Below, piece after piece: positions 1 through 9,225 of a DNA stretch of 20,720 nucleotides. Under the pieces are notes generated by a model, which saw only the letters and a program-made list of their open reading frames with translations, ran no database searches and was not told the DNA's origin. The position numbers and the translations under genes were made by a program. The DNA lies in NCBI GenBank assembly GCA_027596945.1, contig JADGJH010000337.1:1-20720 (forward strand), in the 5' to 3' direction. The stretch's first letter is position 1. Every line of letters starts with the position of its first letter. Origin of the DNA: Physocladia obscura (lineage: Eukaryota > Chytridiomycota > Chytridiomycetes > Chytridiales > Chytriomycetaceae).

Positions 1-436
1 ATACAATATTGTGTGGCGACCAATCAAGTGAGTTTAACTCACATGTAAACTGCATAATTTCAGAGTCCCATATGAACATTGCTTGGCATTCGAGACTTTT
101 TCATGTAAATCCAGTTGCATGTAGAATTTGCCAAATATACAATATGCTGATGGTTTTCTGGAATTGTTTGCAGAACACATCTTGGGCTTCATCCAAAAAA
201 GATAGAGGATGTGCGGTAAAGTATTCCACTAACAATTGCTTTTGTAATGCAGAAAACTTGCAATTGACAACTTTTTAGGGCCTTTTTGTCAACGTGTCAT
301 TTGATTCAAATTGCTTAATCCATTGGGCAATTGTTCGAGGTGATTTTCAGAAAATTGCCCCAACCCTTTCCATTGACATGCAATGGAAATAGTAGTTGTA
401 GAGGGCATGTGCTTGTGTGTTTGCACTGGCTTGCAT
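1..436 (-). pseudogene. IS630/Tc1-mariner-like transposase relic, N-terminal part
   Basis: Reading the minus strand from an ATG at 436-434 gives one reading frame to the window edge, broken only by three stops (349-347 TGA, 277-275 TAA, 103-101 TGA). Between the stops lie a helix-turn-helix region (SPRTIAQWIKQFESNDTL), a second DNA-binding part (HPLSFLDEAQDVF) and the lead-in to the catalytic core (LNSLDWSPHNIV), in the order usual for IS630/Tc1-type transposases of fungi. The DDE core itself lies beyond the left edge and cannot be judged. Substitution rather than indel decay suggests a fairly recent loss of function. The TGA at 103 sits where an Arg codon would be expected, so CGA to TGA change is plausible. 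The family assignment is from motif order only. Confidence 0.62.
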
Positions 437-544
437 GGACGTAACTTGAGCCTAGAGTGATTCCATCAAAAACTCGGAAAAATTGAAGTTTATTTGGAAA
501 AAAGACATTTTCAAGTGAAATGACAATATATTAAAATCAAAATG
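437..544. other. Short spacer, no gene seen
   Basis: This is an AT-rich stretch between the transposase relic and the next repeat. I looked for a terminal inverted repeat of the transposon here but cannot confirm one, because the other end lies outside the window. Confidence 0.4.
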
Positions 545-582
545 AAGTGCGTTGTTCCATCCAAAGTGCGTTGTTCCATCCA
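545..582. repeat. 19-bp tandem duplication
   Basis: Two consecutive copies of a 19-bp unit that begins aagtgcgttgttccatcc, at 545-563 and 564-582. The unit lies at the left border of the first copy of the unrecognised repeated element, and its second half is the start of the similarity with 17675 onward. Confidence 0.85.
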
Positions 583-1285
583 CAAGTGTTCGATCCAAAT
601 ACCTCAAATCACTCCCAATGGGAACTGTCTATAAAGATCCATGAAACAACCACATCTATAAAGTGGATGAAAAGAAGATTAATTCTACACTCTCGAAGGT
701 GGGTGTTCCATATTTTGGTTCAGAGGAAGCAGTTGAGATTGACGTGCCCGAGAAACACTTGAAACTCGAAAAACCCTGTTTGATTCAATGTGAATCAATC
801 TTTGAAAGAAAGAATCAATGAGTTAAAACAAACTATCATTCAGTTGAAGAGCAAGTCTTTTTCTGATGAATCCAAGCCTCCATTGCGATCAGAAAGCAGT
901 CAGGTCACGAAGACTCCAACGAAATTTGATGAAATAGTGAAACTGATGGAAGGACAATAAAGTTTCGAAACTGATCGAGAGGCATTCCAGCTAGGGAACA
1001 AAGCAAGACTCGTGCTATATTCAAAAAAAAGCAAAGGGCTTCGATCACAAAAAGAGTCTGTCAAGGCTACGAGAACAGTTGTGGATTGATACAAATGTGA
1101 TTGATGAACTTACACAGAACCAGCCAGCGATCCAAAAGAGACTGCTGAAGCATCTCCAATCAGAGGCTGCTGATCACAGAATCGTTTCTTTTAAGAAGGG
1201 CCGCAAGAGTCTAGTTTTAAAGTGCTTTAATCCTCGTCCGTACCAACAATATGTTCCTGATATACTTGATTCAAGAAATTATTAA
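571..1285 (+). pseudogene. Unrecognised repeated gene, copy 1 (coiled-coil protein, broken)
   Basis: Not a family I recognise. The stretch is similar in DNA and, after frame changes, in protein to 17675-18030. Shared pieces are FHPQVF, then YKVD-KKINSTL-KV, then K-LKL--P, then a charged coiled-coil region (NQSLKERINELKQTII here, NQSLKEKINKLELTVT in the other copy), then SKS-S-SD and DREAF. The frame changes between 571 and 790 and meets a TAA after LMEGQ near 958. A last open piece (1079-1285, starting WIDTNVIDELTQNQ) has no counterpart in copy 2, which is shorter there. Similarity conserved at protein level between diverged copies suggests these were once working genes. It converges on the minus-strand gene of the same element. 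Confidence 0.5.
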
Positions 1286-2267
1286 TAACTTGCCGTCCAT
1301 TCTTCAATATTTTTAGAGTCACTTCGCAATCTGAGTCTAAATACTTCCATTTCAAGTCTCTCAAGTTTGCCTGGCATTTATGATGAACGGTTCGCACTGA
1401 GATTGTGTCACCAGATGATTTCATTGACGTCGTGACCATCACAATGTAGGTCCATACTTTGTCAAGAACGCCTTGATATCAGCAAACTTATCGGTAGCAC
1501 CTCCAGAAGAAACACGATTTTGATTGGATCTGGTTTCATTTCTTATGGCTATTTCGCAAGGGTTTGTGTCAGTACTAGGAGAGTTATCAAATCGCCATAA
1601 CCAGCCTTCAATTTTGCGGTCTTGAACCCAAAGCGACCTTTCAACTCTCCAGCAGTTGGTGGCTTCCCATCAGACTTCACCAGAGGAGGTCGGGACCTAC
1701 AAACAGTTTAACTGTCAAGCCATTATAAAGGAAAGTACTCACTTAGTTTCGGTTCCATCAGCGCGAACGTAAAATGCTCGATCATACACAAAACCACAGC
1801 TTTGATAATCAAACTTGTCAGTTAGGCACTGAAAGATGTAGAAGGCGGACTTTGAGTTTGATAGTACAGATTTCATGGGCTAGGCTTCAAAATTATACAG
1901 CTCAAATACCTCTGCCTCCAATTCAGCCGCCGTCCAAGTCAAAGGAAGCTTAAATCCTTAATCAATAAGTCCCTGTATGTGCTTATTGCGCTTCTTCAAT
2001 ATGGTTTCACTGGTCTACAACAAAAAATAGTCATTCAGCTTTCACAGCATAGTATACAAAATTCAAACCTGATGAAAGAATCCATAGGAAATCAATCAAA
2101 TATCCATTAGCATTCGAAACAGAAATCAACAACAAAAAGACTCACCACTAAATTCCCGGTTTTGGGAAATGATCCTCCACATACTCCTTTACTTCAACAG
2201 AATTCGCCCCATGTTCCGCCGTAATTTCAGCAAGTCGTTCTTTGTACTCGCGATCACGATCAAGAGT
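1227..2267 (-). pseudogene. Unrecognised repeated gene of the same element, convergent, spliced, broken
   Basis: Minus-strand coding remains with intron signals. One exon is 2267-2146 (starts TLDRDREYKERLAEI). A GTGAGT...TAG intron follows at 2145-2015. The next coding stretch starts at 2014 (TSETILKKRNKHIQG) and includes LTWTAAELEAE, FVYDRAFYVRADGTE and, after a second GTGAGT...TAG intron near 1741-1697, RPPLVKSDGKPPTAGELKG. The C-terminal piece (1442-1227) carries DLKWKYLDSDC and GRQVINNFLNQV and matches 18362-18117, which has DLKWKALDTDC and GRHVINNFLNQV. Several stops and frame changes interrupt it. The 3' end overlaps the plus-strand gene by about 60 bp. I cannot name the family. The protein-level match between two diverged copies is the reason to treat it as a former gene. 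Confidence 0.48.
2031..2083. repeat. Direct repeat, copy A (intron-internal)
   Basis: It shares about 45 of 53 positions with 2280-2331, including the exact run acaaaattcaaacctgatg. On the minus strand it lies just upstream of the predicted 3' splice site at 2015, inside the intron 2145-2015 of the broken element gene. Confidence 0.75.
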
Positions 2268-2279
2268 CTACAATGAAAA

Positions 2280-2331
2280 GAATTCAGCTTTCAAATCAAT
2301 ACAAAATTCAAACCTGATGAAAGAATCTACG
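2280..2331. repeat. Direct repeat, copy B (upstream of the previous 3' splice site)
   Basis: Partner of 2031-2083. On the minus strand it lies just upstream of another predicted 3' splice site (AG at 2269-2268). Two successive introns of the same relic gene therefore share the same 3' part. Confidence 0.75.
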
Positions 2332-2717
2332 GATATACCAAATATTAGTCTAAAAGTTTGTTTAGTTGGATCGAGCATACTGATACATCCAATAATTTGT
2401 GGAATTACAGTCAAGCATACAAATGAGCTAGAGTCTCGTAAATGATTCAGTTTGGCCAAATAAAAATACTTGCATCGAAAATTGAGTGATTTTATAAACC
2501 GCATTCAGAAACGCGAAAAAAGTCAAATCACATAAAGATTATGCTGATGCTTCGTGGATAGCCGAAAATGCCAACGACTGGCATAAGCAAAACCGACATA
2601 ACCAATAACCAGCCAGCATGGCGCATTATTGCAAAAAGTCAATTGAAATAGCAGATCAATAATTATTTTATTTTACAACAGTCGATTGCAAACGCAATCA
2701 ATAAACTAAAGTGCAAT
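2332..2717. other. Gap without a recognisable gene
   Basis: The left part may hold a further 5' exon of the minus-strand element gene, but no convincing donor could be fixed. The right part (2650-2717) is the 3' flank of the H3-like gene and contains an AATAAA-like stretch on the minus strand near 2665-2672. Confidence 0.4.
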
Positions 2718-3155
2718 TCATGAGCGCTCTCCACGGAGGCGAAGTGCAAGCTGAATGCCCTTTGGCTGAATCGTGATGCGTTTTGTGCGTTTTGCGTGGA
2801 CGGCGGCAAGATTGGTGTCTTCAAACAAACCAACCAAATACGCTTCAGAAGTTTCTTGCAGCGCACCAATAGCCGACAACTGGAATTTCAAATCCGTCTT
2901 GAAGTCATGTGCAATTTCACGAATGAGACCTTGGAACGAAAGTTTTCGGATGAAAAGCTCAGTCGTGGTCTGTTTCGGAGCGAATAATACCATCAATCCC
3001 GCTACTGTGTACTAACTACCTCGTGCTGAAGCCTGATAATGTTGGGGAATTTTTGCTTAGAAAAAATAAACAAAAATAAAGAGCTTTTTTTTTGTTTTGC
3101 AAGTCAACAATAAAATGAGTATTTTGAATACGCTATCGGCAGATTCCGCTTCCAT
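2718..3155 (-). CDS. Histone H3-like protein, short tail, loop-2 insertion
   Basis: The C-terminal 83 residues (2969-2718) are clearly a histone H3 fold: helix 1 with [17 protein letters not shown], loop 1 DFKTDLKFQ, long helix 2 with [19 protein letters not shown], loop 2 and a last helix ending LRGERS. Three residues (TKR) are added after HAKR in loop 2, produced by a 9-bp tandem duplication. The conserved LARRIRG is LALRLRG. My splice model has three phase-0 exons: 3155-3132, 3055-3020 and 2969-2718, with introns of 76 and 50 bp, giving 103 residues starting MEAESADS. This leaves about 20 residues before helix 1 instead of roughly 60, so the modifiable tail is missing. The alternative is reading straight through 3011-2970 ([13 protein letters not shown]) after one intron. 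It could be a specialised variant or a degenerating copy. The fold is certain; the 5' model is not. Confidence 0.72.
2778..2795. repeat. 9-bp tandem duplication inside the H3-like gene
   Basis: Unit gcgttttg followed by t or c, at 2778-2786 and 2787-2795. Read on the minus strand it duplicates the K-R-T coding step after HAKR and adds three basic or polar residues to loop 2, a DNA-contacting loop in H3. Confidence 0.8.
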
Positions 3156-3388
3156 GTTGAATTTGGTCCAATAAATTATTGTTTTGAGAGGTACACAAGA
3201 CGTCCTTTTATTATCAAGTTATTCTCAACTGCAAGGTGACTAATTGTTGACTTTAAGGTGGCAAATAATTTGCAAGAGTCGTCATAATAGTATCGCAGAA
3301 TAGCAGTCGTAAGCAGTAATCTTGCGAAATCGAGGAAGTCGGGCTGGATATTTTCTCTGGAAACAAAAATTATGAAACAATAATGACT
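3156..3388. promoter_or_regulatory. Shared divergent promoter region of the H3-like and ERD2 genes
   Basis: Only 233 bp separate the predicted start of the minus-strand H3-like gene from the ERD2 start. No conserved box was identified by eye, so the promoter role is inferred from gene orientation alone. Confidence 0.4.
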
Positions 3389-4527
3389 ATGAATATCTTC
3401 CGCTTCCTGGGCGATATGGCCCATTTAGCTTCGATTCTTATTCTGCGTAAGCAAAATGCAGCCCATCGTCAATCAGCACGCTAGTTTGCTCCTGACTGAT
3501 CCGTATTCTTATCCAGTCCTCAAGATCAATCATTCAAGAAGCGCTGCTGGTAAACTACAACAAACCTCGTACGGTCTTGCGAATCTGCCATTTTACTCTT
3601 TCTAAAATAATAGGAATTTCGTTCAAGTCTCAGGCTCTTTACTTGCTCGTGTTTATTACGCGATACCCAGACCTCTTTTATAAATTCTTTTCGGTTTACA
3701 ATACGGTAATTCTCCATTCATGCTTCATAATATCGTATCATTTATATGCTTTATTGTAGATTATGAAGGTTTGTTTTATCTATTAATTTGGTGGTGTCGG
3801 AGCTGTCAAAGTTGGGAATTTTGGAAGGAGCCTCAGAACACCAAAATTCGATTGAATTAATCAAATTTATAGCGAGATATGCATCTTTCTATTACTATTC
3901 TCCGAACAAAATCCATGAATGCTCAAAAACGGCCGATACAGTAAAAATTACTGAAACCAGCGAAATAGGCTTTCTTTCTTGCTTCAAGTGGATGGATTTG
4001 TTATGCGATGCAAGTGAAGTATAAAGCAACATGGGATCCGAAACTTGATACATTCAGGGTCGAATTTTTGGCGATTCCGTGTCTTCTTGGAGGGCTCGTT
4101 TTTTGTGATAAGTTTGTTCCTGCTGAGGTGAAGAACAGTTTGCAATTTCTTCATTTATTTGTTCTGAGATATTGTGTGCATCGATAGATTTTGTGGACCT
4201 TTTCTATTCTCCTGGAAAGCGTTGCAATTCTCCCACAACTATTTCAACTAACTCGCACTGGTGAGGCCGAAACCATTACTTCGCATTACTTGTTTGCGCT
4301 CGGAGCATACCGTGGGCTTTATTTGGGCAACTGGATGTGGAGGGGACTGGTTGAGGGTCAACACAGTGAGTTATAATTTCTTTTTTTATTCTTGCCTAAC
4401 GTGACACGTGGAAGTTGAATGGATTGCTGTTCTTGCCGGGATTTTGCAAACGGGACTATACTGCGACTTCTTCTATGTGTACTTTACCAAGGTGGTCAAA
4501 GGCAAGAGGTTTCAGTTACCAGCTTGA
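3389..4527 (+). CDS. ERD2: ER lumen protein-retaining receptor (KDEL/HDEL receptor)
   Basis: Seven exons: 3389-3446, 3517-3549, 3614-3705, 3760-3768, 3969-4127, 4188-4365 and 4415-4527. They sum to 642 nt, 213 residues, the usual ERD2 length. All introns are GT-AG (70, 64, 54, 200, 60 and 49 bp) and phases match. The protein starts [12 protein letters not shown] and has [60 protein letters not shown] and NWMWR, and ends KGKRFQLPA. These are the hallmarks of the seven-helix Golgi-to-ER retrieval receptor that binds the C-terminal HDEL/KDEL signal of escaped ER proteins. The fourth exon is only 9 nt and supplies the conserved I-M-K of YNT-IMK. An in-frame ATG six bases upstream (3383) is an alternative start. 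Identification is very secure; exon edges rest on homology and splice signals. Confidence 0.95.
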
Positions 4528-4597
4528 TGAAAAGAAACGTTTTGTTCTTGTTGTTGTGTTGTGATATTATTTTTATCATCGTTTCTGAGACATCAGA

Positions 4598-7568
4598 ATG
4601 AAGAGGGACAGTTTGTCCATCTCAACAGCGACGTGGGCTGCTGATGAAAACGACGACAGACGTGAAGGAGGTGATAGCGGCGGCAGCGGATGGAGCAGCA
4701 AACGGGTGCGCCAAGTGAATGATGAGGATACCGAGGAGGATAACGAACTGGATAATAGAGCTGATGACTCGAAAAACTCCAGCCTGCAAAATGGAATAAT
4801 CGCCGACGCCAATCCCAATCCCATTCACATGCTCGAATTAAACGGGCGCGCCGCCGTTATCGAACGCCAGCGTGTCATGGCAAACATTCTCCATGCGCTC
4901 GCCTCGCCCGAGCCGCAGCTCGACGATATTGACGATTCGGATCTGAAATACGACGCGTTTCCCAAGCTGATGAGTGACGACGAAAGCGAAAAAAACAGGA
5001 GCAACGACAACAGCAGCAACGACCCACCCACTGATGACTTAGATGGCGCAATTCCAAAATTCGCTGTCCCGCCTTCATTCTCACAAAGCACAAACCACGA
5101 AACAAACCACTCTAGCGATGCTGCGAAAACTCCAGTTTTCAAACTACTTGCTGCGTTAGGGCGTGAGCCACCTCCCGCTCTGCCAGGAGTCACACACACA
5201 ATGATTCCCATTTTTTCAGATGCAAATTCCACATTTGTTCCTGTGAGCGAATCGGAAAACGTCGTATTCTGCGATTTACATTCATCAGACCTTGAGGCTG
5301 TTGGAGTTGCCCTTTCCTGGTTAGCGAAACTTCGTCTGGACTATGGCTGGCCTGCTGGATTTCGGCTCATAAGCATTCAAACCACACCCATAGCCACTCC
5401 ACCCCGCTGGGATGCATATATAATTGGGCATCATACGAATAAAAAGTTTCGATCTCCGAACGAGGTTAATTGTCCCATTATAGTCTTTATTTTTGTTCAA
5501 CTCCCCAATTTATATATATATATAGTTTCTTCCACACCTCTTTTGGCTTTGCGATGGAGATCCTCGTCAACCTTGCATGTGCAAAATCTGTAAAGGTGTT
5601 CTTCTATCAAATTTTTCTCATATTACATTCTTTGATTATTTGGCTACGGGGGAAGAAAATGATGATGAACATGATGATGATGATTTTCCCGAGTTTTCGA
5701 TCGAAATTCCAATAGATTTTAGTGATTCTACCGAAAATGATGATTCTGCCCATAAAGCTCTTAATGTTGCCTCAGAAATTCTTTATCCTGCGTCTGAAGT
5801 TATAAATCCAGCTTTTGAAGCAGTCAATCCGAATTCCGAAGATAATCCTGTTCCCAAGACTAATGATGTCCCTGAGGCTATCAATATTTCTCCTGAAACT
5901 ATTGATACTCCCAATATTATAAATCCCGCTCCTGATTATATTGATCCGGCAATATGCTCTGGAATTAGTCCATCGGCAATATCACCACCACCACCTAATT
6001 ACTCACCCGCACCTCAAACTCGCGAAATTTTGCCAACTCACGACGAGGATTGGAATGGTTCGGATTACAATTCCGAGAGCGACGAAGATTATCATAGTTC
6101 TAATTCTGGAACTAACGACAGTTCTGACAGTGATGATGAAAGTTCAATGAATGATGATGACGACGATAACTCTGGAAATGGGAGTGAAGATGAAGGAGAA
6201 TCATCCTTACTGCGTGAAGATTATGATGAGGATGATACTGAGCAACCTTTATTTCCTGACTTTCCAGTCCACACCCAAAAAAAACTTAAAGCTGAACTTA
6301 AAGATCTGGCGATATTACCTCCATCAACTATCACGGAATTATATCAACCTTGCAGAAAAGGCGAAGTTGTTTGGTATCCGTCCTCGTCGCTCAATTTTTA
6401 CCCACCCCCAACAAACACACAGCAATTTATTAGAAGCATGCCTTTCTGGCCTTGTCTTGTTCTTGAAACCCCTGAATCACCCTGCGATACCGTAAATGTA
6501 ATTCCACTTCCGTTGCTGTCACCAAGCGAAGTTGCATCAGCATTTGAACCCACAGACCCAAATTCATCAGAACTAATTGCACGCAACACTATCCGCACGC
6601 ATGATACACCAAGCCACTACACTCCACGGCCGACACATGCGCCGATTTTTTCCTCCCGCAGCGTCAAAATCGCAAACATTCTTCCTTGGCGTCTCTTGGA
6701 CACTTCCCCTCCACCACATTCAAAAAAATACCCTGCTGCCGACAACAATTGGCAGCGGCGTTGGAACCGTGGTGTAATTCAAGCCCTCGGAATCAGCAGC
6801 TCATGGGAACCGATCATCCCGTATCCTATCACCAGCAGGCCTGCTGGCGCTTCTGCGGCGGAAAAATGGCATGAAATGCAGTGCGTGCGGTGGGGTATTG
6901 AGGTAATTTTTGTTGGTGATTGGGTTCATCTTGTTCTTCCAAGTCCGTATGTTAGTGGCAAACTTGTGAATACGGCGCTTGCTGGAACGAAGCATCGGTT
7001 GATGCAAGTCGACCGACTTGTGTACCGGACGCCTGTGCGGTCGCTGGCTGGAGATGGCAGTGCGAATGGAGAAGGGGAAGATGATTTTTTGGAGGATGTT
7101 GGGGGTGGGCGGTACAAAATCAAAAAAGTTATTGGCGGGAAAGTTATTGTTGAAGGGGACGTGTATGCGTTTCGGCGTGGGGTTGGATGGTTTCTTGTTG
7201 GTAAAAAAAGGTGTACAATGAAAAAAGTTGTGATTGGCCGTCGGTTTGGTAGGGCTCCAGCAATTGTGCTGAATGCCAATGATAAAGGGAAGAATAGGGC
7301 AATTTTACCAGAAGGTTCAATTGCCACTAATTTGGAAATTGATGAAATTGGGGAAAGTCTTGGATCAGTCGGTGCTGTTGTTGAAGAACTGCGAGGGGTT
7401 TGGGATGGTTGGATTGGATTCAGTGAAGCCGAGACCTATAGCTCTGCATTGTTGGAGATGGTGAAAGGACTTGAAAATCAAATTGATGGTGATCCTAATG
7501 ACGGATTCGACTTCAACTTTTCCGAAGATGACGACGACAGTGACAATGAAGAAGGCAATAATCAATAA
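4598..7568 (+). CDS. Clr2-like chromatin-silencing protein
   Basis: Two exons, 4598-5464 and 5526-7568, with a 61-bp intron (GTTAAT...TATAG), give 969 residues. The junction restores NKKFRSPNE|FLPHLFWLCDG, followed by a Cys cluster (C-M-C-K-I-C, about residues 302-310). This pattern is familiar from fungal proteins of the cryptic-loci-regulator 2 type. A long acidic, low-complexity stretch follows (about residues 320-540). A second conserved part has GEVVWYP (about 568) and FWPCLVLE, resembling a PWWP/BAH-like module. A third has RWGIEVIFVGDWVHL (about 742-756), resembling the Clr2 C-terminal domain. In fission yeast Clr2 belongs to the SHREC complex that silences heterochromatin. Start choice: ATG 4598 is the first in the frame, 70 bp after the ERD2 stop. 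The family call is from motif memory; a different fungal chromatin reader is possible. Confidence 0.6.
5465..5525 (+). other. Intron of the Clr2-like gene
   Basis: GT-AG intron of 61 bp ending in a TA-repeat run. Without its removal the first reading frame stops at 5591-5593 and the conserved FLPHLFWL/Cys-cluster segment is lost. With it, the two frames join in phase 0. Confidence 0.85.
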
Positions 7569-8266
7569 AATTCGAAATTGTTAATTTTGTATTTTAGAAC
7601 GAAAAAAAAGTTGCATACGCCTATTTGTCGATGAGGATTGAAATAACAGAGTTTGTAGAAAAAATTCTCGAAGATCTGACAGACCTGACAAAAGGTCAAT
7701 GGCATCCAACTGGTTAATTTAACAGTTACCCACGCAAATACTGATAATGTGAGACAGATAGCAGATTTGCGCATATGCAAACAAGGAATAAAACAGGTAA
7801 GTCTGTCATTAAGTGAAACAAGCAATTCAAACTCCATGAGCAAATTTGAATGTTTTAGTGAATCCACAACCGCAATTAACTTATAACGTATCTTATCTCT
7901 TCTGAAATGAAAGGGCACACAAAGTCCTCTCAGTTAAACAGTTTAGTTTTCTCTTTTGTTTTGTTTCTTGGGTTTTTGTTTTACGGTACATTATCACATA
8001 TTATATTCAGTGATGATACATGATTTTGCAAATTGTATCAAAATGTTGCAGGGCTATGAAAGAGTAAGAACACGTTGTCTTTGGTTTGTCATATGCACCT
8101 TGTCATTTTCAATTAGTTTTTATGGACAGGTGATATTTGCGAGATTGCCGACTTGAGCTGGCTATCACTTTTCTTGCGTAACTGTTTAACCCATTCAATA
8201 AAATTCACCTTTTACTGCATGAATTGAAATTAATACATTTATTCCTCAACAATTCTGTCTTTTTGA
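7569..8266. other. AT-rich region with weak coding-like debris
   Basis: No intact gene. On the plus strand, short open pieces such as RIEITEFVEKILEDLTDL (about 7634-7690) and THANTDNVRQIADLRICKQG (about 7726-7785) look protein-like, and a GTAAGT follows at about 7798. They cannot be joined into a model or assigned to a family. They may be the 5' remains of the transposase relic that follows. A 118-codon minus-strand frame over the same bases looks like chance. Confidence 0.3.
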
Positions 8267-8640
8267 TTGATTTCTTTTAAAACTCCTTCAATGCTTCAGG
8301 ATAATACTTTGTATACACTGCAATATGACATCAAAGACAAACAAATTTATAATGAAACTTGCTCAGGTGATTATTGCCACTCATTACAACTGCAGCTCCA
8401 ACTCCTCTTCTGTTCATATTATCTTCTGATGCTACATTGGCAACTAAACTTGGCAAGCAATCTTTCCATCCACTGCTTATTGATTTTGGCAATATCAAAA
8501 AAAGCTGGCACAACAAGCTCAATAATTGGACTAGTCACTTGATTGCTTATTTGCCTATTACATCTGCTCAAAAAGCAAGTGAAAAAGATTCTTCATTTTT
8601 GACAGCATACAATGGTGTTTGTTATTTTATTTGTGTTTTT
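8267..8640 (+). pseudogene. Plavaka/KDZ-like transposase fragment
   Basis: Two pieces in different frames read DNTLYTLQYDIKDKQIYNE (about 8300-8356) and, from 8374, FILSSDATLATKLG, FHPLLIDFGNIKKS and HLIAYLPITSAQK. The order SSDxT, then hPLxxxxGNIxK, then xxxAYLP is the signature I associate with fungal Plavaka/KDZ-type transposases, where the first Asp belongs to the catalytic core. At least one frameshift lies near 8375. The fragment stops around 8600, where the antisense LINE relic begins. Family recognition is by motif only. Confidence 0.5.
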
Positions 8641-9225
8641 AGTTGTTTCAGGGCAGTTCCATATGTGATCAAAATTTTCTGCTTGAGTTTTGCATCTTGG
8701 GCAAGTATCTTTTTTGGCTATTTTTTATATTTTTAGTTTATCCAGTGTCTGTTCTAGGTATGTTTGGTCCAGCCTATTTTTTTTTTCTGAGAGGAAGAAT
8801 ATATTATTTATTGTTTTGTTGGTGTTGATGTCATAGTTGTGTGTTTTCTTTAGTATGTTGTCAGTTTTTTGTTTTTGTTCGATTCTGAAAATGTATTTTA
8901 TATGTGTGGATGGGTATTTGTCTAGATATTTATTTTTAAATCTAAGGAGGATTATTTCTGGGTTGATTTCTGTGTTTTGAAATTGTTAATGCTATGTCTG
9001 GGTTTGTGTGTATTTTATTGGCAATTTCATTGCATTCATCATTTAGGGTTTTTGTTTTTTTGTGTGATTTAATGTGTTGAAGAATGTCATCTAAGTTTTG
9101 ATTGTCATTCACTTTCACTCTTTTTAGCTGTTCGTTTATTCCAATGACCACTGTTGCATCATTTGTTTTTAAGATATGTCTGTTCCCAAACACAAACTCA
9201 TAATAGAAGATGGGTTGCTATTAAG
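8605..9225 (-). pseudogene. Non-LTR retrotransposon (LINE) relic: RNase H-like end and zinc knuckle
   Basis: Minus-strand coding remains. The first piece (9193-8942) has HIKSHKKTKTLNDECNEIANKI, which resembles the C-terminal part of a LINE RNase H (His, then Asn/Asp, then the alanine-rich helix). A frame change near 8950 leads to RFKNKYLDKYPSTHIKYIF and on to a stop (KI*K) at about 8728. After it comes CPRC...H...C, a C-x2-C-x8-H-x3-C knuckle with the FDHIWNCPE context common at the C-terminus of LINE polyproteins. The remains stop at about 8605 beside the Plavaka-like fragment. The reverse transcriptase part is absent, so this is not a simple 5'-truncated full copy. Confidence is moderate because only the tail of the protein is present. 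Confidence 0.5.

Noticed and set aside
587..600. gttcgatcc resembling a tRNA T-loop or B box
   Set aside because: The flanking bases do not form a T-stem and no A box or acceptor stem is present.
3788..4024. 78-codon plus-strand frame as a small gene
   Set aside because: It lies mostly in the 200-bp ERD2 intron and overlaps the ERD2 exon at 3969 in a different frame; the ERD2 frame is clearly the coding one.
4825..5232. 135-codon minus-strand frame opposite the Clr2-like gene
   Set aside because: Antisense shadow of a low-complexity acidic coding region; composition (Ser/Arg runs) mirrors the sense codons.
7562..7918. 118-codon minus-strand frame after the Clr2-like gene
   Set aside because: Hydrophobic, Phe/Cys/Leu-rich composition typical of AT-rich noncoding DNA, no motifs, and it overlaps the end of the Clr2-like coding region.
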